The notes below the pieces were generated by a model that saw only the letters and a list, made by a program, of their open reading frames with translations, was not told the origin of the DNA and did no database searches. Of a stretch of 9,662 nt of DNA, positions 1 through 6,374 are shown one piece after another. Numbering within the stretch: the stretch's first letter is position 1; the number at the start of each line of letters is the position of its first letter. Made by a program: the position numbers and the translations under genes. The stretch comes from an uncultured Altererythrobacter sp. (GTDB taxonomy: Bacteria; Pseudomonadota; Alphaproteobacteria; Sphingomonadales; Sphingomonadaceae), in NCBI GenBank assembly GCA_937950385.1, contig CALFEA010000314.1, positions 1 through 9,662 of the forward strand, in the 5' to 3' direction.

Positions 1-1
1 A

Positions 2-823
2 TCGCTTTACACATCAGAGCGGATCAGCATCCAAGCGCGCGATGGCACGATGGTTCCGGTTAGCATTGTGCGCCGCAAGGATCGGCCCGCTGGCGGCCCG
101 CTGCATCTCTATGCTTACGGAGCATATGGTTATGCCGTGCCCCCTGGTTTTTCTACCACGCGCCTCAGCCTCGTTGATCGCGGCTTTGCCTATGCCATCG
201 CCCATATCAGAGGCGGCGATGATTTGGGCCGGCGCTGGTATCTGCAAGGCAAATTGAACGAGCGGACCAACACTTTCAACGATTTCGTCGACGTAGGCCG
301 CGGCCTGATCGACAAAGGCTACACCGCAGAGGGCAAAATTACAGCCAGCGGCGGCTCTGCTGGCGGCGAGTTGATGGGCGCGGTCATCAATCAAGACCCT
401 GCGCAATATGGCGCGGTTGCAGCCCATGTGCCGTTTGTTGATGTGCTCAGCACGATGCTTGATGAAAGCTTGCCGCTGACGCCGGGCGAATGGCAGGAAT
501 GGGGCAATCCCATCCTCGATAAGCAGGCGTTCGCCTATATGCTCAGCTACTCGCCATACGATCAGGTGAAGGCGCAAGCCTATCCGCCATTGCTGGTTAC
601 TGCAGGCCTGAACGATCCGCGCGTAACCTATTGGGAGCCAGCGAAATGGGTCGCCAAATTGCGCGACACCAAGACAGACGACAATATCCTGCTGCTGAAG
701 ACCAATATGGGTGCAGGGCATGGCGGCAAATCGGGCCGGTGGAATTCGCTTTATGAAACAGCCGAAGAGTTCGCGTTCTTCTTGTGGCAAATGGGCCTGA
801 CGGATGAAGCGGAGGGCGAGTGA
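2..823 (+). CDS. ptrB: Oligopeptidase B (S9 family serine peptidase), C-terminal part
   Basis: Cut by the left edge; the reading frame is open from base 2, leaving 273 residues of a protein that is normally about 690 long. This is the alpha/beta-hydrolase catalytic domain of oligopeptidase B, which cleaves short peptides after basic residues in the cytoplasm or periplasm. The seen part begins near the first strand of that domain (ERISIQARDGTMVPVS). The catalytic triad is intact: Ser in GGSAGG (codon 356-358), Asp in LNDPRV (614-616) and His in GAGHGG (719-721). Family signatures HIRGGDDLGRRWY, VPFVDV, TMLDES, WGNP, SYSPYD and YWEPAKWVAKLR are all present. The acidic pair that sets basic-residue preference is only half kept: GEWQEW has Glu at 488-490 but Gln at 494-496. 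The next gene starts inside its last codons. The call is secure; specificity is inferred. Confidence 0.95.
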   Translation, partial: SLYTSERISIQARDGTMVPVSIVRRKDRPAGGPLHLYAYGAYGYAVPPGFSTTRLSLVDRGFAYAIAHIRGGDDLGRRWYLQGKLNERTNTFNDFVDVGRGLIDKGYTAEGKITASGGSAGGELMGAVINQDPAQYGAVAAHVPFVDVLSTMLDESLPLTPGEWQEWGNPILDKQAFAYMLSYSPYDQVKAQAYPPLLVTAGLNDPRVTYWEPAKWVAKLRDTKTDDNILLLKTNMGAGHGGKSGRWNSLYETAEEFAFFLWQMGLTDEAEGE

Positions 824-1079
824 ACGATTGAGCGCACGCCAGATATTGGAAATTGCGGTTTGCATATGCGCCGCGGTTTCGGTGCTGGCTTGGGTGTCTG
901 GTGGTATCGAGGCCTTGCTGATTGCAGGGCCGTTGGCCATCATAGGGATGTTGCTCGCCATCTTTGGAATGCTGAAATATAAGGCCTGGTGGCTTTTTCT
1001 AACGCTAATTGTGTTTGCATGGCCTTCATACGTATGGGGCACGATGTTTTACCAATGCTCGTTTGGCAATTGCTTATGA
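804..1079 (+). CDS. Small three-helix membrane protein, unknown function
   Basis: A 91-residue protein that I cannot assign to a family. A short basic N-terminus (MKRRASERLSAR) precedes three hydrophobic segments at about residues 14-32, 36-57 and 61-82, ending in a short tail with two cysteines (Cys85, Cys90). This fits a small inner-membrane protein with a positive-inside N-terminus. The ATG at 804 overlaps the end of ptrB by 20 bases, and its stop TGA (1077-1079) overlaps the ATG of the thioesterase gene as ATGA. Both overlaps suggest translational coupling in one transcript, which is the main support that it is real, along with the well-formed helices. No strong ribosome binding site precedes the ATG, and a TTG further in (829) is possible. 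Function unknown. Confidence 0.7.
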   Translation: MKRRASERLSARQILEIAVCICAAVSVLAWVSGGIEALLIAGPLAIIGMLLAIFGMLKYKAWWLFLTLIVFAWPSYVWGTMFYQCSFGNCL

Positions 1080-1474
1080 CCACTCGTTTCACTCAGATTT
1101 TCACCGCTGAGCCGCACCACATTGACGAGCTGGGCCATGTGAACAACACGGTCTGGCTTGGCTGGGTGCAGGATATCGCCACGTCTCATTGGGAGGCGGC
1201 GGCGGATCCGGCCCATGTCGAGAGCTTTATATGGGTCGTGATTCGCCACGAGATTGATTATCGCGGCAATATTGCGGTGGGCGAAAGCGTGACCGGCACA
1301 ACATGGATCCTTGATCCGGCAAAAGGCGCAAAGTCGGATCGCTGCGCCGAATTTTGCAATGATGCAGGCAAAGTTCTCGTCAGCGCCCGCACCACTTGGG
1401 CGATGCTGGATAAAGAAACCCACCGGTTGGTGCGCGTGCGGCCCGATGTAATGGCACCTTTCCAAGCGGGTTAG
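1076..1474 (+). CDS. Acyl-CoA thioesterase, 4HBT hot-dog fold
   Basis: A 132-residue single-domain protein of the 4-hydroxybenzoyl-CoA thioesterase/YbgC-like group, which hydrolyses acyl-CoA thioesters in the cytoplasm. The hallmark stretch is at residues 17-27, DELGHVNNTVW: Asp17 is the expected catalytic acid, and GHVNN opens the long central helix. Later parts fit the hot-dog strands (RHEIDYRGNIAVGESVTGTTWI, then VLVSARTTWAMLDKETHRLVRVRPDV). Length matches the family. I place the start at ATG 1076, which forms ATGA with the stop of the preceding membrane-protein gene; an upstream in-frame ATG at 989 would lie inside that gene and add residues that do not belong to the fold. The substrate cannot be read from sequence. 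No terminator is visible between its stop and the porin promoter. Confidence 0.88.
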   Translation: MTTRFTQIFTAEPHHIDELGHVNNTVWLGWVQDIATSHWEAAADPAHVESFIWVVIRHEIDYRGNIAVGESVTGTTWILDPAKGAKSDRCAEFCNDAGKVLVSARTTWAMLDKETHRLVRVRPDVMAPFQAG

Positions 1475-1500
1475 TGGCATAAGTAAATAACCGGCACGCT

Positions 1501-1534
1501 TTGTCACAAAACTGTCGTTTAAGCCTTTTAACTG
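1501..1534 (+). promoter_or_regulatory. Pho box and PhoB-dependent promoter of the porin-pstS unit
   Basis: TTGTCAC (1501-1507), AAAA (1508-1511) and CTGTCGT (1512-1518) form the 7+4+7 direct repeat bound by phosphorylated PhoB; the known consensus is CTGTCAT-A/T-rich four-CTGTCAT. PhoB boxes replace the -35 element, and a -10 is expected about 10 bases downstream. TAACTG (1529-1534) sits there but is a weak match; TTTAAC (1527-1532) is the alternative. The genes behind it, a phosphate-type porin and PstS, are classic PhoB targets, which raises confidence. Confidence 0.8.
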
Positions 1535-1577
1535 CGGTGCAAGTTCAAAAGGACGATTCTGAAGGGAATGACCGCAA

Positions 1578-2948
1578 ATGACACGTAAGTTCGCTCTTAT
1601 TGCATCTGTCAGCCTAGCATCGCTAGCTGCGCCTGCTTCAGCGCAAGATGCCGCCGTTCTCCAAGCCGAAATGGCGGAAATGCGCGCGCAAATGGCAGCA
1701 ATGGCTGAGCGTATGAATGCGCTTGAGGCAGAATTGGCTCAGGTTGATGCTGAGGCGGAAACGGCCAGCGCGCAGGCAGCAACCGCAACTATTATGGCAG
1801 AGAATGCTGTGACAGCGGCGCAGGATAAGCTAGCCTCGCAAGTCGCCTTTAAAGGCATGCCGGAAATCAAAGCAGATGGCGGTTGGAGCTTCAAACCCCG
1901 CGGCCGACTGCAATATGATGCGGGTATTGTCAGCGCACCCGATGGTGCAGGCGATGATGGTTTTGGTAGCGAAGCGCGCCGCGCGCGTTTAGGTGCCTCA
2001 GGAAGCATCCCTGGCGGTTTTGGCTATAAGGTAGAGCTGGATTTCGCAGGCAGCGATCTGACCGTCACCGACGCGATCATCACTTATAAGGATGATGGCT
2101 TGAAAGTGACTGCTGGTCATTTCAACACTTATCAGGGTTTGGAAGAGCTCACCAGCAGCGTCCACACCACATTCCTAGAACGCGCCGCCTTTACCGATGC
2201 GTTCGGGTTTGAACGCCGCGTCGGTTTGGGTGTGGAATATAAGACCGGTGATGTGCTGCTTCAGGGCGGTCTGTTCTCCGACAATATGGATGATCTTTCC
2301 AATAAGAATTGGAGCGCGGATGGACGCGCTGTCTTTATGCCGAAGATGGGCGACACCCAGCTGCATCTCGGCGGCTCAGTGCACTACACTGGCCTCGAAG
2401 CGGGTAGTACTAAGCGTTACCGTCAGCGCCCCTTGGTCCATTTCACCTCTGATCGCCATGTGAACACCGGCAATTTTGCTGCCGAATCAGAGCTTGGTTT
2501 GGGGCTCGAAGCGGCAATTATCGCCGGACCATTCCACGCGCAGGCAGAAACATTCTGGCAAAAAGTCGATACTCCAGTGGGCGTCGCCAATCCGACCTTT
2601 TTCGGTGGCTATGCCAGCGTTGGTTATTACCTGACCAAGGGTGATACGCGCGGCTATAAAGGCGGCGTATTTGGCCGGGCAAAGCCCGCCAATCCGGTTG
2701 GCGAAGGCGGCATGGGTTCGGTCCAAGTCAATCTGCGCTATGACCGGCTCGACCTAAATGATGCTGGCATTTTGGGCGGCACGCAGGATGGCTATTTCGC
2801 CTCGATCGCGTGGAAGCCGACTGATTACACCATGCTTTTGCTAAACTATGGTCGTCTCGACTATAGTGATGCAGCTTTGACAGCTACCAATGGCGACACA
2901 GATTACAGCGTCGATGTTCTAGGCATGCGCGCCCAAATTGATTTTTAA
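1578..2948 (+). CDS. Phosphate-selective porin O/P family outer membrane porin
   Basis: A 456-residue outer membrane porin of the OprO/OprP type, which lets phosphate or polyphosphate through the outer membrane. A Sec signal peptide ends after ASA (residues 1-22, mature start QDAAV). Residues about 24-85 are Ala/Glu/Gln/Met-rich heptads (AEMAEMRAQMAAMAERMNAL) that should form a periplasmic coiled coil. The barrel begins near residue 95 with GWSFKPRGRLQYDAG, a typical family opening, followed by FGSEARRARLG and GGFGYKVELDF, and ends with the C-terminal Phe (MRAQIDF) used by the Bam machinery. The start ATG has GAAGGGA (1561-1567) ten bases upstream. pstS follows after 36 bases, so the two are likely one transcript under the Pho box. 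Ion selectivity is inferred from family and context; no key arginine ladder was checked. Confidence 0.92.
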   Translation: MTRKFALIASVSLASLAAPASAQDAAVLQAEMAEMRAQMAAMAERMNALEAELAQVDAEAETASAQAATATIMAENAVTAAQDKLASQVAFKGMPEIKADGGWSFKPRGRLQYDAGIVSAPDGAGDDGFGSEARRARLGASGSIPGGFGYKVELDFAGSDLTVTDAIITYKDDGLKVTAGHFNTYQGLEELTSSVHTTFLERAAFTDAFGFERRVGLGVEYKTGDVLLQGGLFSDNMDDLSNKNWSADGRAVFMPKMGDTQLHLGGSVHYTGLEAGSTKRYRQRPLVHFTSDRHVNTGNFAAESELGLGLEAAIIAGPFHAQAETFWQKVDTPVGVANPTFFGGYASVGYYLTKGDTRGYKGGVFGRAKPANPVGEGGMGSVQVNLRYDRLDLNDAGILGGTQDGYFASIAWKPTDYTMLLLNYGRLDYSDAALTATNGDTDYSVDVLGMRAQIDF

Positions 2949-2984
2949 GCTTTCGAAATTTTGCTTTCAGACAGGAACAAACAG

Positions 2985-4037
2985 ATGAAAATGACTAAGA
3001 CAATTGCATTGGCGACAATCGCTACGCTTGCACTAACAGCATGCGGTGGCTCTGGCGGCAGCGGCGGCGGCACGCGGGATTCGATCCGCGCTGTAGGCTC
3101 ATCCACCGTGTTTCCTTTTGCCAAAGCGGTTTCAGAAAGCTTTGCCCGCGCCAATCCAGAAATGAATTCGCCGCTGATCGAATCCACTGGTTCTGGTGGC
3201 GGGATCAAATTGTTCTGCTCTGGTGTCGGAGCTGACAAGCCTGATATGGCCAATGCTTCCCGCCGGATGAAGCCTTCTGAATTTGAAAGCTGCTTGGAAA
3301 ATGGCGTCACTGATGTGGTGGAATTGCAAGTCGGCCTTGACGGAATTGCTTTTGCTTCGGCCAAAGGCGGCATCACGATGAATTTGACGCCAAAGATTGT
3401 TTATGAAGCGCTGGCGGCTTCGCCCTATGGCGGTGAGCAAACAGCCAAGAACTGGTCAGACGTTGACGCGTCACTGCCGAATGAGCCGATCTTTGTGTAT
3501 GGCCCTCCTTCTACATCGGGCACACGCGATGCGCTGAAAGAATTGGTGCTAGAAGCAGGCTGTGACACCAACCCAGAAATGAAAGCTTTGAAAGAGGCCG
3601 ACAAGGATAAGCACACGCAAGTCTGCACCGAAGTGCGCAGCGATGGCGCCTATGTTGACCAAGGCGAGCAAGACAATCTGATCGTTCAAAAAATCGGCAA
3701 TTCACCCAAATCAATTGGTGTGTTTGGTTTCTCTTATCTCGAAGAAAACGCTGATAAAGTTACCGGCTTGCCGATGAACGGTGTCGACCCAACCTATGCC
3801 AATATCTCCGACTTTTCGTACCCCGGTGCGCGTCCGCTTTATGTCTATGTGAAGAAAGCCCATGTCGGTGTGATCCCGGGCATTGAAGGTTTCTTGGCGG
3901 AATGGGTTAAGAGCTGGAAAAAAGATGGCCCGTTGGCGGAAATTGGCCTTGTGGCATCACCCGATGATGTCATGGCGGCTAACGAAAAAGCTGCGACAGA
4001 ATTGACCACGATCACAGCCGAAGATCTGGCAAAATAA
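2985..4037 (+). CDS. pstS: Phosphate-binding lipoprotein of the Pst ABC transporter
   Basis: A 350-residue periplasmic phosphate-binding protein that hands phosphate to PstCAB. The N-terminus is a lipoprotein signal with lipobox LTAC (Cys20 to be lipidated), then a Gly/Ser linker (GGSGGSGGG). Phosphate-binding motifs are visible: AVGSSTVFPFA (36-46), STGSGGG before Cys78, and PSTSGTRDAL with Ser176, Ser178, Gly179 and Arg181/Asp182. Four further cysteines (78, 103, 193, 214) may pair in the periplasm. The start ATG 2985 has AGGA (2973-2976) eight bases upstream; a TTG at 2961 in frame would put eight polar residues ahead of the signal and is not preferred. The gene follows the porin by 36 bases and is closed by a strong terminator, so pstC, pstA and pstB must lie elsewhere. 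Confidence 0.95.
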   Translation: MKMTKTIALATIATLALTACGGSGGSGGGTRDSIRAVGSSTVFPFAKAVSESFARANPEMNSPLIESTGSGGGIKLFCSGVGADKPDMANASRRMKPSEFESCLENGVTDVVELQVGLDGIAFASAKGGITMNLTPKIVYEALAASPYGGEQTAKNWSDVDASLPNEPIFVYGPPSTSGTRDALKELVLEAGCDTNPEMKALKEADKDKHTQVCTEVRSDGAYVDQGEQDNLIVQKIGNSPKSIGVFGFSYLEENADKVTGLPMNGVDPTYANISDFSYPGARPLYVYVKKAHVGVIPGIEGFLAEWVKSWKKDGPLAEIGLVASPDDVMAANEKAATELTTITAEDLAK

Positions 4038-4038
4038 A

Positions 4039-4056
4039 CGCGCGCTTCGGCGCTCG
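4039..4056 (+). other. UUCG-capped hairpin after pstS
   Basis: GCGC-TTCG-GCGC at 4042-4053 forms a perfect C(UUCG)G tetraloop hairpin, extended past one mismatch by two more pairs (4039-4040 with 4055-4056). It begins two bases after the pstS stop and has no T-run after it, so it is not itself a normal terminator. It may protect the 3' end of the message or assist the terminator just downstream. Confidence 0.55.
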
Positions 4057-4064
4057 CATTAAAG

Positions 4065-4102
4065 AGGCGGGAGCGGCTATGATGGCTGCCTCCCGCCTTT
4101 TT
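4065..4102. terminator. Rho-independent terminator between convergent pstS and nucleotidyltransferase genes
   Basis: AGGCGGGA (4065-4072) pairs exactly with TCCCGCCT (4091-4098) around an 18-base loop that can pair in part (GGCT... with ...TGCC). Five Ts (4098-4102) follow on the plus strand, terminating pstS. On the minus strand the stem is followed by a weaker T-rich run (complement of AAA at 4061-4063), so it may also serve the convergent gene whose stop is at 4111. Confidence 0.8.
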
Positions 4103-4110
4103 GTAGTGGG

Positions 4111-4932
4111 TTAAGCCTGCTCGCGGCGCTTTTTCAAAATTCCTTCGGTGCGGGTGAAATCGCCCGGATTATCAACATCAATCGGCGCATCGGCATAGGG
4201 CATGCTGATGATCTTGAGGGATAGATTCCAGCGTTTAGACAGATGATCTGCAAGGCCCTGAACCGACGCCAGACGGAATTTGTACATCACCATAACCGCA
4301 AGGCCAAAAGCCTTGAGAATGCGCATAGGCCGCTTGCCAAATTGGCCGCCTGTTTCAAACACTTTCGCAGCCTTAACCGCAGCCGGTGTTAGCGCGGCAT
4401 AGAGGTTGCAGCTGGACCAGCCGCCATCTTTCAATTCGTGAAAGGCGCGTTTGCCGTCGGGGTAAGCCTCTAGAATGGTGGCCGCAGGCGTCATCGCGAC
4501 CGCGCCGTCGAGCTGTTGGTTGAGAATTGAGCGGCAGAAATGGTCAAACATCTCCGTGGTGTGCAACGCATTATCGCCAGTTGATACGACGAGAGGGTAG
4601 GGCGCCTCAATTGCTTCCACTGCCCCGTTGATGCTGGCAAACAAATTTTCGCCAGCGGGTATAAAATGGACGCGGCCTTGGTCCATTAATCCCGAAACAT
4701 AAGGGATCTGACGCAGGATATCTTCGCGCTCGATTGAGATATGAATATCGCCAGCATAATTGCTCGCGGCGATTTCTCTGACAACGCGCTCAAGCATGAT
4801 CACGCTATCGATTTCGACGAGGCATTTGTGGCTTTTGCCCTGCAATGCGGCCACGGCATCTTCAGGCCCGGCTCGGCTCGCAGCCAAAATCAGAACTGTG
4901 ACTGTGTCTGTATGATCGCCGGTCTCTGCCAT
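4111..4932 (-). CDS. MobA-like nucleotidyltransferase-fold protein, substrate unknown
   Basis: A 273-residue protein with the GT-A/NTP-transferase fold, the fold that couples an NTP to a sugar-, alcohol- or cofactor-phosphate. VTVLILAAS (11-19) is the first strand, SHKCLVEIDSVIMLERVV (34-51) matches the substrate-lysine region (Lys36), VVSTGDNALHT (115-125) holds the likely metal Asp120, and APIDVDNPGDF near the C-terminus resembles the closing motif of MobA/IspD-type enzymes. The usual GxGxR nucleotide loop is replaced by SRAGPEDAVAALQG. I chose ATG 4932 because GAGGA (4941-4937) lies four bases upstream of it; the longer start at 4947 would swallow this site. It follows the MmgE/PrpD gene by 47 bases and is the last gene of the unit. 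The product is unknown; a molybdopterin role is not supported by the neighbours. Confidence 0.75.
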   Translation of the reverse strand: MAETGDHTDTVTVLILAASRAGPEDAVAALQGKSHKCLVEIDSVIMLERVVREIAASNYAGDIHISIEREDILRQIPYVSGLMDQGRVHFIPAGENLFASINGAVEAIEAPYPLVVSTGDNALHTTEMFDHFCRSILNQQLDGAVAMTPAATILEAYPDGKRAFHELKDGGWSSCNLYAALTPAAVKAAKVFETGGQFGKRPMRILKAFGLAVMVMYKFRLASVQGLADHLSKRWNLSLKIISMPYADAPIDVDNPGDFTRTEGILKKRREQA

Positions 4933-4979
4933 GCTTTCCTCAATCATTCGGGCCGCTCTGGACCGCTTTTGGTTAGCCC

Positions 4980-6371
4980 TTAATTGGGCTGCATTGCGCG
5001 TGTTAGGTGCGCGATAGGCGATGCTGCGTCAAGTTTGGCCAGTTGCGCCGTTAGCGCGTCTGTCTGGGCCCTGCCCCCTGCCGCATCAAGGCAAGTCAGC
5101 AATTTAGCCCAGATTTGCGCATCCGTCATCGGCACCGCTTTGCTGCCGATTGGCATGGGAATTGCGACTTCCAATCGCTCGCCATTCGTCAATGTAATAT
5201 GCACCTGTGTGGGGAAATCGCTTTCCAATTTCTCGACATATTCCTTGGTGATTTTGGGCATAAGCGCGCGCACTTCTGCCCGCTGAACCGCCGCATCAGT
5301 GTAATCCAAAAGCCCGATTTCTTGTCCGAGCATCGCGGCGGCAAGGCTGTATTCCAAACTGAATTTCGCCTGTGCAGGTGTCTGCGGATTGTCATGCATC
5401 AAATTGCGCAAATGCGCCGCCGGTGCGCGCACGAGCACAGTGTCGATCTGATCTGCGCCAAGATTGTGCTCTTCCATCAGGCCCAGCAAACCATCCAATG
5501 CGCGGTGAAGGCTGCCGCAATTGGGATAGCGCTTTACCTTCAGCCCATGCTCCAAAATGTGCGGCGGGCTTCCGATAGAGGCGGTGTCAAAGCGCATGGT
5601 TTGGCCATGCTCTGCTGTACCCTCCATTGTAACCGCTAGGTCATCGACATCGCTGCCAACCATCAGCCAGCGCAGACCATTTTCCCCGTCCAGAGTGTTG
5701 CTGCCTGCGGTGATGCCTGCGCGGGCAAACAGCGCGGCCTGCACCCCGCCCGCAGCCGCAAGGCCTGCATGCAGCGGCTTTGTATCGGATCCAAACTGGC
5801 TCATGAAACCGCCTGCCATACTGGTGGAAAGCGAGATCGCATGGGCTGCCTGCTCGCCATTCAAATGCAGCATTCTGGCGCATCCTGCTGCTGCGCCAAT
5901 CGCGCCCAATGTACCGGTGGCATGCCAACCCCGACTTCGGTGGAAAGGGTTCACAGCTTGGCCAACCATTCCCATGATTTGCAGGCCCACGATATAACCA
6001 TCGAGCAGATCAGCGATTGTCGCATCCTCCGCATCGCCGATTGCCAGCAATGCAGGCACGAGAACGGCAGAGGCATGGGCCTTTGCGGGGTCAAAATTGT
6101 CGTCAAAATCCAGCGCATGGGCCGCTGTGCCATTGTAAAGCGCGGCCATTGGCGCGGGCACGGTCTCGCTTCGCATGACGGCATGGCAAGGCCCGCTGCC
6201 CCAGGACGCCACCACAGGCCATAGCTTTTCCGGTGCGCTATCATGGGCGCCTGCCATCATGCAGGCAATGGTGTCGATCACGCATCTCCGCGCCAAATGC
6301 AAAGCGTCTTCCGACCAATCGCCGCGCGGCGTTTCACCTATCCATTGGCCGTATGCATTTAGCGGAGACAT
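4980..6371 (-). CDS. MmgE/PrpD family protein (2-methylcitrate dehydratase-like)
   Basis: A 463-residue cytoplasmic protein of the MmgE/PrpD family, whose known members dehydrate 2-methylcitrate, decarboxylate cis-aconitate or act on related acids. The all-helical domain starts normally (WSEDALHLARRCVIDTIACMMAGA). The signature HALDFDDNFDPAKAHAS is at residues 85-101, and SRGWHATGTLGAIGAAAG near 145-160 forms the other side of the pocket. KRYPNCGSLHRALDGLL begins the smaller C-terminal domain. Length is normal. The start at 6371 is three bases past the ftsK stop, with AGGA almost touching the ATG, so translation may rely on coupling from ftsK. No prpB, prpC or acyl-CoA genes are nearby, so the methylcitrate cycle is not indicated; the substrate is unknown. 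A nucleotidyltransferase-fold gene follows on the same strand. Confidence 0.9.
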   Translation of the reverse strand: MSPLNAYGQWIGETPRGDWSEDALHLARRCVIDTIACMMAGAHDSAPEKLWPVVASWGSGPCHAVMRSETVPAPMAALYNGTAAHALDFDDNFDPAKAHASAVLVPALLAIGDAEDATIADLLDGYIVGLQIMGMVGQAVNPFHRSRGWHATGTLGAIGAAAGCARMLHLNGEQAAHAISLSTSMAGGFMSQFGSDTKPLHAGLAAAGGVQAALFARAGITAGSNTLDGENGLRWLMVGSDVDDLAVTMEGTAEHGQTMRFDTASIGSPPHILEHGLKVKRYPNCGSLHRALDGLLGLMEEHNLGADQIDTVLVRAPAAHLRNLMHDNPQTPAQAKFSLEYSLAAAMLGQEIGLLDYTDAAVQRAEVRALMPKITKEYVEKLESDFPTQVHITLTNGERLEVAIPMPIGSKAVPMTDAQIWAKLLTCLDAAGGRAQTDALTAQLAKLDAASPIAHLTRAMQPN

Positions 6372-6374
6372 ATC

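Noticed and set aside
14..1042. Long 342-codon open frame on the minus strand
   Set aside because: It lies opposite ptrB and the membrane-protein gene, whose products match known families or form clean helices; its translation has no family features. Codon bias of the true strand explains it.
989..1075. Upstream ATG extending the thioesterase by 29 residues
   Set aside because: It would lie wholly within the preceding gene; ATG 1076 gives the normal family N-terminus and the ATGA overlap.
1491..1497. CCGGCAC as a third PhoB repeat upstream of the Pho box
   Set aside because: Too few matches to the heptamer, and the spacing is three bases instead of four.
1568..1588. Six-codon frame (MTANDT) overlapping the porin start, as a possible leader peptide
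   Set aside because: GAAGGGA abuts its ATG too closely and AAAAGGA is too far away; nothing supports translation.
2961..2984. TTG start extending PstS by eight residues
   Set aside because: AGGA at 2973-2976 fits ATG 2985, which gives a standard lipoprotein signal peptide.
5069..5076. Match to the E. coli KOPS consensus GGGNAGGG on the minus strand
   Set aside because: About one match is expected by chance in a window of this size, and a single site says nothing about orientation bias.
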